A stretch of 64,000 nt of DNA from an uncultured Actinomycetes bacterium (GTDB lineage: Bacteria; Actinomycetota; Acidimicrobiia; Acidimicrobiales; RAAP-2). Position numbers and translations under genes: made by a program. Every line of letters starts with the position of its first letter. Position 1 is the stretch's first letter. Shown here piece by piece: positions 32,904-41,375 of the stretch. The stretch spans positions 1-64,000 of the forward strand of contig CAIKUQ010000044.1 in assembly GCA_903830655.1 (NCBI GenBank). Reading direction: 5' to 3'. A model generated the notes under the pieces. It searched no databases and had not been told where the DNA came from. It saw nothing but the letters and a program-made list of their open reading frames with translations.

Positions 32904-33303
32904 TCAGCAGTCGCGCCTTCCAGCCGATTGACTCAAATAGAGACTTCATCGCTCGATCACCTGGCAGGGCGTACGCATCGATTGGCGGAAGGTCGCTTTC
33001 GAGCAAGTGCTGAACGAAGGCTCGAGCAATACCGTTACGCCTATCTTCGGGCCTTACGTAAATTGTGATGATTACGCGGTCCTGCACGAGAGCCCAGCCA
33101 ACCACTTGATCGCCCTCAAACGCGGCCCAAAGGCCACCAGTGGCCGCTAAGCCCTGACAAAACTCCGTCAAGTCTCTCGCGCCCAACTGTTCAATAAGCG
33201 CGAGTCCTCCTCGTTCATCTTCGATAGTGTCAAACGCTAAGTCAATTGACTCCAGCAGCTCTCCGCTTTCGACGCCCACCCGATGAAAGCGGTGTTCGCT
33301 CAT
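32890..33303 (-). CDS. GNAT-family N-acetyltransferase
   Basis: 137 residues. The acetyl-CoA binding motif A is RPEDRRNGIARAFVQHLLES near residue 80 (R-x2-G-x-A/G). The strand VVGWALVQDRVIITIYV precedes it and MKSLFESIGWKARLLTM closes the fold. It acetylates an unknown amine or protein. It starts one base after the stop of the acidic DUF4193 protein and belongs to the same transcript. Confidence 0.8.
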   Translation of the reverse strand: MSEHRFHRVGVESGELLESIDLAFDTIEDERGGLALIEQLGARDLTEFCQGLAATGGLWAAFEGDQVVGWALVQDRVIITIYVRPEDRRNGIARAFVQHLLESDLPPIDAYALPGDRAMKSLFESIGWKARLLTMRG

Positions 33304-33304
33304 T

Positions 33305-33742
33305 TCAAATGCAGTCGCGACAGAGCGAATTCTTCTTATCGGCCAGCTGGGTGGTCTTCTTCAGCAGGCGACATGACTTGCATCGGAACTCATCGTCTTG
33401 TTTGGGCAAAATTGTCTCCGCACCTTCGGGGTCCGGAACTGTTTCGATGGGAGTGTCGTCTTCATCTTCCTCAGGCGTCGAGGTTCGAAGAATTGTCTCC
33501 GCTAATACCTCGTCCAACGCCAGTTCTACGTCGGCGTCATCAACTACGTCGTCCTCTTCAACCGGTAAGGGAACTATCGTGACCTCTTCGATCACTTCCT
33601 CTTCGTCGTCATCGCCAATCGCGGGTTCTTCAACCTCGGTCGAGAGAACGTCATCGCCATCGAGGTCTTCAACTGCGACCTCGTCGAAGCCGTCAGCTAA
33701 CTCTCCCTCGTCAAAGGTCTCGTCGTTTTCGTCTGTTGCCAT
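33305..33742 (-). CDS. Acidic DUF4193-type protein with a C-terminal zinc motif
   Basis: 145 residues. The first about 110 residues are extremely acidic (Asp/Glu runs, e.g. EEPAIGDDDEEEVIEEVTIV). The C-terminus is a short zinc-binding unit EFRCKSCRLLKKTTQLADK then LCRDC, which matches the end of actinobacterial DUF4193 proteins; those are usually about 100 residues, so this acidic part is longer than normal. A GAGGA-like AGGA precedes the ATG. Function unknown. It lies between the double ThyX gene and a GNAT gene. Confidence 0.72.
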   Translation of the reverse strand: MATDENDETFDEGELADGFDEVAVEDLDGDDVLSTEVEEPAIGDDDEEEVIEEVTIVPLPVEEDDVVDDADVELALDEVLAETILRTSTPEEDEDDTPIETVPDPEGAETILPKQDDEFRCKSCRLLKKTTQLADKKNSLCRDCI

Positions 33743-33831
33743 AAGGGGTCCTAATCTGTTGCCGTGGCAGTGTAGAGCCTTTTTTGGTCGTTCTGTGCTG
33801 AAAGAGGCAAAATTTTCATAAAAATCTTGAA

Positions 33832-35439
33832 TTAGTGCTGTTTTAGACGATTTCTTTCAGCGGTTCGCTCAGCTTCCAGGCGTTCCAAGTCAATATCAGA
33901 GAAATCAACGTAGTTCATGGATTTAGCTATCGCATGGTGACCTGCGACTTCGTCCACGAGCCGAGCCATCTCATGGGCGACCCGCCGATAGCTTGGGTGG
34001 CCCTGGGGGCCGGATCGAAGTTCAATGAGATGTATCGCTTCGCGAGCATTCATCTGCATAACGTACCGAATTCGAAAAGCCAACGCAACGGCGTACTGGG
34101 CCTGTTCCGGAAACTCTTCATGGAGGTCATGGAATAAGGCGGCTGACCTTTGAAGTGATTCTTCGTACCGCTCCGCTAGCCCAGCTTCTCGGATGATGTC
34201 AGGGATGTCGTAGCCAAGTTCCACGGTGAGTGGCTGCCACTCAATGGTAAGCATTCGGTGACGCTGGAGGTCGCGAAAGGCACCATAGTCAGTGACGAGT
34301 TCAAAACGATAGTCAGTTCTCTCAAACGCACGTCCGGGTCGGTGACGACGGTTTCGACGCTCCCCCACGTAACTCTTCATTAACTCCGCACGCTGCTCGG
34401 GGTTCATTTTGGATACCGTTTGAGCTGCGCCAGCATGCGAAATCGTCGAATTAGCGAACACGATTGCTTCGAGGACAGCCTCCTCGCCACGAGGGTCAAA
34501 GCTGACTAGTCGAACGTATTCTGCTTCCTCGACCGGTTCATCCACCACCATGGATGCAACAATCTGTGATGTTGCACTCTTGGTGTCGCGCAGGTAGTCG
34601 GTCCACGCAATGCCGCGTTCGGCGACATTCACTCGCTTTAGGAATGAGGGAACGACCTTCACCAATTCCTCATACATGAGCTCGGCGTAGTTCCTGACCT
34701 CAGGGAGAGGATGTGCCCGCATGCGCAGGAGTAGCGACTCGTAGGCCTGCCCCGAAGCGTATATGCCAAGATTTGATAGAGCACTAGCGGGAAGAAGTCC
34801 ACGAACAGCATCGAGGGCCTTGGCGCGGATCGCTTGACGGTACACGAAGTCAGTGTCGGCGGGAGTCTTGGGGAATTTCTTACCGATGAAATCGATAAGT
34901 TCAGGGAGTAGCTCCCCGTACGTGTCAAACATACGGTCAATGTCACCAACATAACGAAGACCAAGCTTTGAGTTTGTTAAGTCGTGATCGCGATAGTAGC
35001 GATAGCGTCCGTCCGCAAAGCGCTTGTCGTACCCTAAGTACCGAGTTGATTGTTCGAGGTAACTCATGATGCGTCCCCACTCGAGAACTTTCGTCAAGAT
35101 ATTCGACGCTTGTTCACAGGCAAGATGGACACCGCCCAGTTGCGCCACTGAGTCATCGCCATATTCGTAGAAAATCTTTTGGTACAAGTCATCGGCTCGA
35201 TCTAGGCCGATTGTCGCATCGACGCTGATGTCGCCCTCCAGGTCGAGGTCGCCCACAAATTCATCGAGGAATAGGCGTCTTAGGCTTTTAGAGGATCGCG
35301 AGTAACGGGCGAATAGCGCGCCCTTGACCACCTCGGGAAGGTTGACGAGGGCAAAAACAGGCCCTTCGAGGTTGGTGAAGTAGCGGCGGAGTATGGCAAC
35401 TTCGGCTTCGGTGAAATCTTCGGCTACGTAGGCATGCAT
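33832..35439 (-). CDS. Tandem ThyX-like (FAD-dependent thymidylate synthase) protein
   Basis: 535 residues, about twice the length of ThyX. It contains two ThyX-like halves. Half 1 (about 60-260) has EYGDDSVAQLGGVHLACEQASN and GRIMSYLEQSTRY near 120-133; half 2 (about 310-520) has ANSTISHAGAAQ, FRDLQRHRMLTIEWQP near 388-400 and RYVMQMNAREAIHLIELRSGPQGHPSYR. ThyX normally has one RHRxxSxNExSxRY motif. Here RHR survives only in half 2 and the EQSTRY end only in half 1. This suggests a fused pseudo-dimer with a composite site, or a different flavin chemistry. It follows helY after 42 bases. Confidence 0.78.
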   Translation of the reverse strand: MHAYVAEDFTEAEVAILRRYFTNLEGPVFALVNLPEVVKGALFARYSRSSKSLRRLFLDEFVGDLDLEGDISVDATIGLDRADDLYQKIFYEYGDDSVAQLGGVHLACEQASNILTKVLEWGRIMSYLEQSTRYLGYDKRFADGRYRYYRDHDLTNSKLGLRYVGDIDRMFDTYGELLPELIDFIGKKFPKTPADTDFVYRQAIRAKALDAVRGLLPASALSNLGIYASGQAYESLLLRMRAHPLPEVRNYAELMYEELVKVVPSFLKRVNVAERGIAWTDYLRDTKSATSQIVASMVVDEPVEEAEYVRLVSFDPRGEEAVLEAIVFANSTISHAGAAQTVSKMNPEQRAELMKSYVGERRNRRHRPGRAFERTDYRFELVTDYGAFRDLQRHRMLTIEWQPLTVELGYDIPDIIREAGLAERYEESLQRSAALFHDLHEEFPEQAQYAVALAFRIRYVMQMNAREAIHLIELRSGPQGHPSYRRVAHEMARLVDEVAGHHAIAKSMNYVDFSDIDLERLEAERTAERNRLKQH

Positions 35440-35481
35440 GGAATACCTAGGTTAGGGCGTTGCGCTTGAATTTTGGTGGAA

Positions 35482-37587
35482 TTAGAAGCCCGCGACTACT
35501 GAGCGTACGACCAGCTCTTTGGCCTCTTCGGCGTTAGCGGCCAGTTCTGGCACGTGTCGCATCCGGCTTAATTGTTCCAAGAGGTCACCCACCTGCTTTG
35601 CGTTACGGACGAAATCTCCTGGAGAGGTGTGTCCAATCTCCGCGTCGGCGAGATCCAGAACTACGCCTAACGTCGCCCCCCTGGCCCAGGCGGCAATGGT
35701 GGTTGCGAATCCATCATCGGGTTCCTTAGCGTGGGGAACACGGTGGCGAGCTTCGACTTCGGCGATGGTGGCGGCGGACATCGCGATCTCTAGGCTGCGT
35801 TCACGGAGATTGCCCCGACGCTCTTGCCCCAGACGGTCTTTGGAAGTAGCACGCTTTCTGGCCTGCACCTGCTTTGAAGCTAGAGGCTGCTTATTCCCCT
35901 TACGACCTTGGAAGGTGAAAACGGAGAGCAGTCCAGCCAATTGAGCAGGTTCGAGATTCTCGAGGACCCCGGCCGCAATCGTCTCGGCGATCAGTAAATC
36001 ATTTTCGTGATAAATCGAACGCAAGACTTGTCCCTGGGCATTCAATTTCCAACCCTCGGCATAACCAAGTTCGTCAAGAACCTTCCACCGAGCGGTCAGC
36101 TGCTCACTCAGGGGCCGTTTAGATCCACTTGGGCGGTGGTCTGCCTCGAACTGGGCGTAACTGCGCTGCATGACCTCGTGTGCGGTTTCCTGGTCGAAAT
36201 GATTCATCAAGTTCGCAGTGAAATTGTAGGTCGGTCGAAATGATGAGTGCAGATCTGATGGTGGCGCCAATGCGACCCGACCAACGTCAGAGAGCGACAA
36301 TTCAGGCGAGTAACAAATGACCGCGTGTCCCTCATCGTCTAGCCCCCGCCGACCAGCCCGACCGGTCATCTGCTTAAATTCCCCGGAAGTGAGAAAATTC
36401 CTCCCGGCATCGGAATATTTACTAAAGCGTTCTAGCGCGACCGAACGAGCGGGCATATTGACACCTAGGGCGAGAGTCTCGGTGGCGTAGACGACGCTAA
36501 GTAATCCGCGCTCGAAACATCTCTCCACGATCTCCCTGAAGGCTGGCACCATGCCGGCATGGTGTGCGGCGATTCCACGGCGTAGAGAGTCAAGAAATTC
36601 AGAGTATTCAAGCGCCTGCAGGTCCTCTCTCGAGAAATTGACGAGTCGATTCTCTGCGAGTTCGGAGATTTCACGGCGCTGTTCGGGTGTGGTGAAGAGC
36701 AAGCCATCTCGGCGAGCCTGACGAACAGCGTCGTCACACGCGGCTCGAGAGAAAATAAACACAATGACTGGTAAAAGGTTCTGATCCTCCATAGACATGA
36801 GTAACTCGCTACGACGAGGCGCGCGATACATTGGCGGTGGGGCGCTGCTCTTTGGACCATTCCATTTCGGTCCTGGTCGAAACTTACGAGTGTTCTTTGT
36901 GAGATTGTCAATCTTTCGGGCTTCTTCACTCAGACGCTCGCCGTCTAATAACTCGCCAATTTCAGCTGAGCCTTGTCCTCGGCGCAGAACCGCGTAGTGG
37001 TTGTGCAATTGAATCGGCCGAGTAATTTCAACCACGACGCTTGTTTCTCCCCTAATGCTTTCAAGCCACTGGCCTAGGAATTCGGCATTGCCAATGGTCG
37101 CCGAGAGAGCGACGAACTGCACGGCTCCTGGAGCGAGGATGAGGACCTCCTCCCACACTCCCCCTCTGAACGGGTCTTGCAAGTAGTGAACCTCGTCCAA
37201 GATGACGGTCCCTAGGTCGAATAATTGATCAGACTCGGTGAGGATCATGTTGCGGAGAACTTCAGTAGTCATCACCACTACCGACGCGGTGCGGTTAATG
37301 GACGTGTCGCCGGTGAGCAGGCCGACACTGCTTTCTCCATATATTGAAGCGAGTTCGTTATATTTCTGGTTGGACAGAGCCTTGAGAGGTGTCGTATAGA
37401 AAGACCGCTTCTCGCTTTCGATAGTTCGCCCAATTGCATAGTTCGCCACAAGGGTCTTGCCCGATCCTGTCGGAGCGCTCACCAGAACATTTACATCGCG
37501 GTCAATCGCCTCAATGGCCTCGAGTTGGAATCGGTCTAAGCCAAATCCCAACGAGTCAACAAACCGTTTTCGATAGTCGACGCTCAT
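35482..37587 (-). CDS. helY: Ski2-like DEAD/DEAH-box RNA helicase HelY
   Basis: 701 residues. Superfamily 2 helicase: Walker A SAPTGSGKTLVAN near 38-50, DEVH box VILDEVHYLQDP near 130, SAT motif ALSATIGNAEFL near 160, and GRAGRRGLDDEGHAV near 405. Mycobacterial HelY is about 900 residues; this one is shorter, ending in a helical C-terminal region with WKVLDELGYAEGWKLN. It probably acts in RNA turnover. It overlaps tatC by 4 bases (ATGA). The order pafA...tatA/B-tatC-helY is the mycobacterial order. Confidence 0.9.
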   Translation of the reverse strand: MSVDYRKRFVDSLGFGLDRFQLEAIEAIDRDVNVLVSAPTGSGKTLVANYAIGRTIESEKRSFYTTPLKALSNQKYNELASIYGESSVGLLTGDTSINRTASVVVMTTEVLRNMILTESDQLFDLGTVILDEVHYLQDPFRGGVWEEVLILAPGAVQFVALSATIGNAEFLGQWLESIRGETSVVVEITRPIQLHNHYAVLRRGQGSAEIGELLDGERLSEEARKIDNLTKNTRKFRPGPKWNGPKSSAPPPMYRAPRRSELLMSMEDQNLLPVIVFIFSRAACDDAVRQARRDGLLFTTPEQRREISELAENRLVNFSREDLQALEYSEFLDSLRRGIAAHHAGMVPAFREIVERCFERGLLSVVYATETLALGVNMPARSVALERFSKYSDAGRNFLTSGEFKQMTGRAGRRGLDDEGHAVICYSPELSLSDVGRVALAPPSDLHSSFRPTYNFTANLMNHFDQETAHEVMQRSYAQFEADHRPSGSKRPLSEQLTARWKVLDELGYAEGWKLNAQGQVLRSIYHENDLLIAETIAAGVLENLEPAQLAGLLSVFTFQGRKGNKQPLASKQVQARKRATSKDRLGQERRGNLRERSLEIAMSAATIAEVEARHRVPHAKEPDDGFATTIAAWARGATLGVVLDLADAEIGHTSPGDFVRNAKQVGDLLEQLSRMRHVPELAANAEEAKELVVRSVVAGF

Positions 37588-38315
37588 CTCTTGCCGAACA
37601 ATCGAGCAACGGCGATGGCTAAGAAGTAGAACAAGGCGAGGGGCAGACCGAGGGCCAACATTGAGAGTGGGTCGCCACTAGGCGTAATAAGAGCCGAAGC
37701 GATGGTGATCAAAATGATTGCGTACCGCCATTGTTTTAAGAGGGTCTTGGGGGTGACCAGTTCGGCTAGCTGCAATGCCACCAAGACGACTGGAAACTCG
37801 AATGTCAAGCCAAAAGCAACGAGCATCAAGATAAACAAGTCGATGTATTCATTGGGGCTGTAGTAAGTCGTCAGTTGACTCCCGCCGACGTTTTGTAACC
37901 AGGTGATGGCCGCGCTGAAGCTGAAGTAGGCAACCACTGCACCCAACGCGAAGAAAACGAGCGACGCGGTCACAAAGCCGAGCGAATAGGCCCGCTCCTT
38001 GGCCTTGAGACCGGGAGTGATGAAACGCCACGTGTGCCATAAAATGAATGGCAGGGAAACGAGCAGCGCAAAATACACCGATACTTTTACGCGTATTGAT
38101 AAGCCAGTCAATGGGTTAGTGACCAGGAAATTGCAATGTTTCGGTGAAACTTTGCAATACGGGTGTTGGAGGAAATTCAAGATGTGCGGGTAGAAGACAA
38201 AGCCAATCACTACGCCAACTACCAATACCAACAGCACCCGAAAAAATCTTGATCGAAGCTCTCGGAGGTGTTCAGCTAGCGGCATAGGGCCAACCCGTGA
38301 GCGGAACTTAAACAT
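37584..38315 (-). CDS. tatC: Sec-independent protein translocase TatC
   Basis: 243 residues with six membrane segments. Signatures: MPLAEHLRELRSRFFRV at the N-terminus with the conserved glutamate near 15-18, and FVTASLVFFALGAVVAYFSF, TFEFPVVLVALQLAELVTPKTL further on. It is the twin-arginine signal receptor in the membrane. It begins 2 bases after the tatB stop and overlaps helY, so the trio is translationally linked. Confidence 0.94.
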   Translation of the reverse strand: MFKFRSRVGPMPLAEHLRELRSRFFRVLLVLVVGVVIGFVFYPHILNFLQHPYCKVSPKHCNFLVTNPLTGLSIRVKVSVYFALLVSLPFILWHTWRFITPGLKAKERAYSLGFVTASLVFFALGAVVAYFSFSAAITWLQNVGGSQLTTYYSPNEYIDLFILMLVAFGLTFEFPVVLVALQLAELVTPKTLLKQWRYAIILITIASALITPSGDPLSMLALGLPLALFYFLAIAVARLFGKR

Positions 38316-38317
38316 GG

Positions 38318-38680
38318 TCAGTTAAGCCCGGGATCGAACGAAGGATCAGTGGGCTTCCTTGTCTCGGGGGTTTGCTTCATAATCGGAACTTCGTCTTTGT
38401 CCACGAACGGCGCGTCGGACTCAGCGAGCTCGGCGTTAGCCCGCTCGGCGAGGTTGTCAAGGAGCGATCGAGGTCGTCGTGCAAATTTTCCTAAGGCTTC
38501 AGTTGAAGGGAGGTTAGGAATGACCTCACGTACTTCGCCCTCGATACGTTGTTGCCACAACTTAAATGCTGCCCAGAACCGCCCGACTTTTTGAGCTGCT
38601 TCAGGCAACTTGTCAGGACCAAGAAATATCACAACCACGACGAGGATAATAAAAAGTTTGATTGCGCTTAGATTGAACAC
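38318..38680 (-). CDS. tatB: Twin-arginine translocase TatB/TatA-type subunit
   Basis: 120 residues from GTG 38680. A single N-terminal membrane helix (IKLFIILVVVVIFLGPDKLPEAAQKVGRFW) with the GPDKLPE hinge is typical of TatA/B. The longer, charged helical tail, together with a Glu in the hinge (LPEAAQ), favours TatB over TatA. It forms the Tat complex with TatC. A hexamer TAAGAT lies 6 bases upstream. No separate TatA is in the window. Confidence 0.85.
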   Translation of the reverse strand: MFNLSAIKLFIILVVVVIFLGPDKLPEAAQKVGRFWAAFKLWQQRIEGEVREVIPNLPSTEALGKFARRPRSLLDNLAERANAELAESDAPFVDKDEVPIMKQTPETRKPTDPSFDPGLN

Positions 38681-38692
38681 AGCGCCATCTTA
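38681..38692 (-). promoter_or_regulatory. Candidate leaderless promoter of tatB
   Basis: TAAGAT (minus strand 38692-38687) lies exactly 6 bases before GTG 38680, in the 25-base gap after lepB. Confidence 0.45.
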
Positions 38693-38705
38693 GAATCCGT
38701 TTTGA

Positions 38706-39299
38706 TTAAAACCAGCCGAGCCGGTTGAATGGCCATATTCGAACAAATGCCTTGCCGATTATTAGTGACTTCTGCACGGTTCCCCAATATCGTGAATCAC
38801 AACTGTTGTTGTGGTTGTCGCCCATTACGAAATAGTTGTTGGGCTTGACCGTAGTCGGATTGATTGCGGGGCCTAAAGGCTCGAGGTGGCTCCAGGCCTC
38901 AATCAAAGGTTTTCCATTGACATAAATGGTGTTTCCTTGTGACGAGAGCCGGTCCCCGGGAAGTCCAATTACACGCTTGACCAGATCGACGACGGGCTCG
39001 CCACCACAGTTCTCGGTTGCCGGCGCCTTAAAGACGACAATATCTCCACGATTAATGGACCCAAAGTCGACGGCTAACTTGTCCACGACAATGCGGTCAC
39101 CGATCAACAACGTCGGCTCCATTGAACCTGATGGGATGTAGAACGTTTGGAATATGAATGTTCGAATCACCAATGAAGCCACGAGGGCGACAAGTACGAT
39201 GACCACCCACTCACGCATGAGTCTGGATTTATGGTGCTTGGGGCCCAATAAACGCGCGGTCCAACCTGGTGTCGGCTCATGAGTTTCGTAACCGAACAT
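38706..39299 (-). CDS. lepB: Signal peptidase I
   Basis: 197 residues. One N-terminal membrane segment (WVVIVLVALVASLVIRTFIF, 31-50). The catalytic serine is S59 in YIPSGSMEPTL and the lysine is K108 in DLVKRVIGLPGD, followed by GDNHNNSCDSRYWG of box E. It removes signal peptides from exported proteins. Its -10 hexamer overlaps the pafA stop codon, so it may be transcribed separately from the Pup genes upstream. In mycobacteria the corresponding space holds pafB and pafC, which are absent here. Confidence 0.94.
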   Translation of the reverse strand: MFGYETHEPTPGWTARLLGPKHHKSRLMREWVVIVLVALVASLVIRTFIFQTFYIPSGSMEPTLLIGDRIVVDKLAVDFGSINRGDIVVFKAPATENCGGEPVVDLVKRVIGLPGDRLSSQGNTIYVNGKPLIEAWSHLEPLGPAINPTTVKPNNYFVMGDNHNNSCDSRYWGTVQKSLIIGKAFVRIWPFNRLGWF

Positions 39300-39311
39300 A
39301 CATACAGCCTA
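39300..39311 (-). promoter_or_regulatory. Candidate leaderless promoter of lepB
   Basis: TAGGCT (minus strand 39311-39306) lies exactly 6 bases before the ATG at 39299. Its first three bases are the TAG stop of pafA. Confidence 0.55.
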
Positions 39312-40688
39312 GTCGAGGCTGGGTCTGCGTTCGATGGAGGTCAGTAGCTTTTCAAAACGCTCATCAGTGGTTTTGAATGGATCTTTTAATAACACAGTTC
39401 TTTGCATTTCATCGTTCAACTTTAAATGGACCCAATCGACCGTAAAGTCACGTCGATTTTCTTTCGCCTTGCGAATGAAGGCGCCGCGCATGCGTGCGCG
39501 GGTTGTTTCCGGAGGTTCGGTAGTGGCGGTCTTGACCTGCACATCGTTCACGACTCTTCGCATGAGCCCCTTATCTGCAAGTTGGTAATAGAGCCCTCTT
39601 GAAGCGTTGGTGTCGTGATAGAGCATGTCTAATAAAGCGAGCCTTGGGGAGTCAATGGTTAGGTTGTTTCGGCTCGCTGAACGTTCAATGATTTGCAGCT
39701 TGGCTATCCAATCCACTCGATCCGCGAGCTCCAATGGGTTGCGTTGGTAGGTTTCCAGAATTTCTCTCCAAAGAACGATGGCCGCCTTTTGATCAGTAGG
39801 GAGTTCGTGAGTCGAAGCAAAGAGTTCAGCTCTCTCGAGAATGTCTGATTGAATTTCCACCGCGGTCATGGACCGTCCATTAGCGAGGGAGATCGGGGTC
39901 TCACTCCATAGGTCATAACTCATCTCTCGCAACGCGGCAATGGGCGATGTCAGCGTGAGGTCACGTAGGACCGTTGACCTATCTTCGATCATCGCCAAAA
40001 CAACAGCTGCCGTCGCGACCTTCATATATGTCGCAAACTCGCTCATATTTGAGTCACCGACAATTACGTGCAGCCGGCGGTACCGTTCCGGGTCGGCGTG
40101 TGGCTCGTCGCGCGTATTGATTATCGGTCGTGAGCGCGTCGTCGCTGACGAAATGGATTCCCAGATGTGCTCGCCTCTTTGCGTCATTGAATAGCGACTG
40201 CCTTGCGGTCCAGCGACTATTTTGCCTGCGCCAGCGAAGATTGAGCGCGTAATCAAGAACGGGATAAACACCTGTTCGAAGCGGCTGAGGTCTTCGACGC
40301 GCTCTATGCAGTAATTCTCGTGGCAGCCGTAGCTATTCCCAGAGGAGTCGGTGTTGTTCTTAAAGAGATAAATCTCGCCTTGGTGGCCTTCATCTTGCAA
40401 CTGTTCCTGGGCGTACGCCACGAGTTCTCGCAGGATAAGTTCACCCGCCTTGTCTTGAGCCACGACATCAGTGAGCAAGTCGCACTCCGCGGTGGCGTAC
40501 TCCGGGTGTGAGCCAACGTCTAGGTAGAGGCGGCTACCGTTCTCGAGGAACACGTTGGACGAACGTCCCCACGAAACGACTTTACGGAAAAGGTACCTCG
40601 AGATGTCGTCCGGGCTTAGGCGACGTTGTCCGCGGTAGTTGAAGGTAATGCCGTATTCGGTCTCGATGCCAAAGACCCGCCGTAGCAT
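39309..40688 (-). CDS. pafA: Pup-protein ligase PafA
   Basis: 459 residues, normal for PafA. It couples the C-terminal glutamate of Pup to lysines of target proteins with ATP. The glutamine-synthetase-like fold shows GIETEYGITF near residue 8, ENGSRLYLDVGSHPEYATAECD near 48, KNNTDSSGNSYGCHENY near 105 and NTRDEPHADPERYRRLHVIVGD near 190. The Dop-specific loop after GIETEYG is absent, which separates it from the paralogue at 42367. It begins 9 bases after the prcA stop. Confidence 0.95.
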   Translation of the reverse strand: MLRRVFGIETEYGITFNYRGQRRLSPDDISRYLFRKVVSWGRSSNVFLENGSRLYLDVGSHPEYATAECDLLTDVVAQDKAGELILRELVAYAQEQLQDEGHQGEIYLFKNNTDSSGNSYGCHENYCIERVEDLSRFEQVFIPFLITRSIFAGAGKIVAGPQGSRYSMTQRGEHIWESISSATTRSRPIINTRDEPHADPERYRRLHVIVGDSNMSEFATYMKVATAAVVLAMIEDRSTVLRDLTLTSPIAALREMSYDLWSETPISLANGRSMTAVEIQSDILERAELFASTHELPTDQKAAIVLWREILETYQRNPLELADRVDWIAKLQIIERSASRNNLTIDSPRLALLDMLYHDTNASRGLYYQLADKGLMRRVVNDVQVKTATTEPPETTRARMRGAFIRKAKENRRDFTVDWVHLKLNDEMQRTVLLKDPFKTTDERFEKLLTSIERRPSLD

Positions 40689-40697
40689 TGGCTAGAC

Positions 40698-41375
40698 CTA
40701 ACTGAGCAATTCGCGAACGCGGTCATCGCTGAGGCGTTGGAAGGTACGGCGCGAGCCCTTGTCTTCGAGGATTCCGACTTCTAAATCTTCTACCGCTAGG
40801 GTTCGGTCTGGCCCAGTCAGGGCCAGCACAGCACTCTTTACCGTTTCGACTAGAGAAGTCACAGAACTAGTAGTGAGAGCGAACCGCCTCTTCACCTCTT
40901 CTGCTTCACCACCCACGACCGCAAAAAGAGGTTCGTCAGAGATTGTGCCTTCGTACGCGACTCGGTAGATCTTGGTGGGACGAAGCTCGTTACCCAACTG
41001 AGAGACCAAAATTTCCACTTCGAGCGGCTTCATGCCCTCTGAGAAAACATCCCCAATGTGCTGCGCGTAAAAATTGGCTAGTGCCCGAGCATCTACGTCT
41101 TCACGCGAGTACACGTAACCGGTGTTATCCGCCCAGCGAATTCCAGCCTCGCGGAGGCGGTCGAACTCGTTGTATTTGCCTACCCCAGCAAACGCGATAC
41201 GGTCATAGATTTCCGAAATCTTATTTAGAGATGCGGACGTGTTCTCCCCGAGCATCAGCACGCCTTGGTCGTAGATGGCTGCGATGATTGACTTGCCACG
41301 TGAAATACCCTTTTGGGCGAACTGGGCTTTGTCGTTAACGAGTTGTTCTGGATTGACGTAGAAAGAATTACTCAT
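40698..41375 (-). CDS. prcA: 20S proteasome alpha subunit
   Basis: 225 residues. ISRGKSIIAAIYDQGVLMLGEN near residue 24 and the helical FYVNPEQLVNDKAQFAQKG at the N-terminus are typical of bacterial alpha subunits, whose termini gate the chamber. It lacks a catalytic threonine, as expected. The gene overlaps prcB by 4 bases (ATGA) and has GGGGGG as ribosome binding site. Confidence 0.93.
   Translation of the reverse strand: MSNSFYVNPEQLVNDKAQFAQKGISRGKSIIAAIYDQGVLMLGENTSASLNKISEIYDRIAFAGVGKYNEFDRLREAGIRWADNTGYVYSREDVDARALANFYAQHIGDVFSEGMKPLEVEILVSQLGNELRPTKIYRVAYEGTISDEPLFAVVGGEAEEVKRRFALTTSSVTSLVETVKSAVLALTGPDRTLAVEDLEVGILEDKGSRRTFQRLSDDRVRELLS

Noticed and set aside
33246-33821. 191-residue Ser/Thr-rich frame on the plus strand over the acidic protein gene
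   Set aside because: Antisense of Asp/Glu-rich codons gives Ser-rich reading frames; the minus-strand zinc motif and start site are the credible signals.
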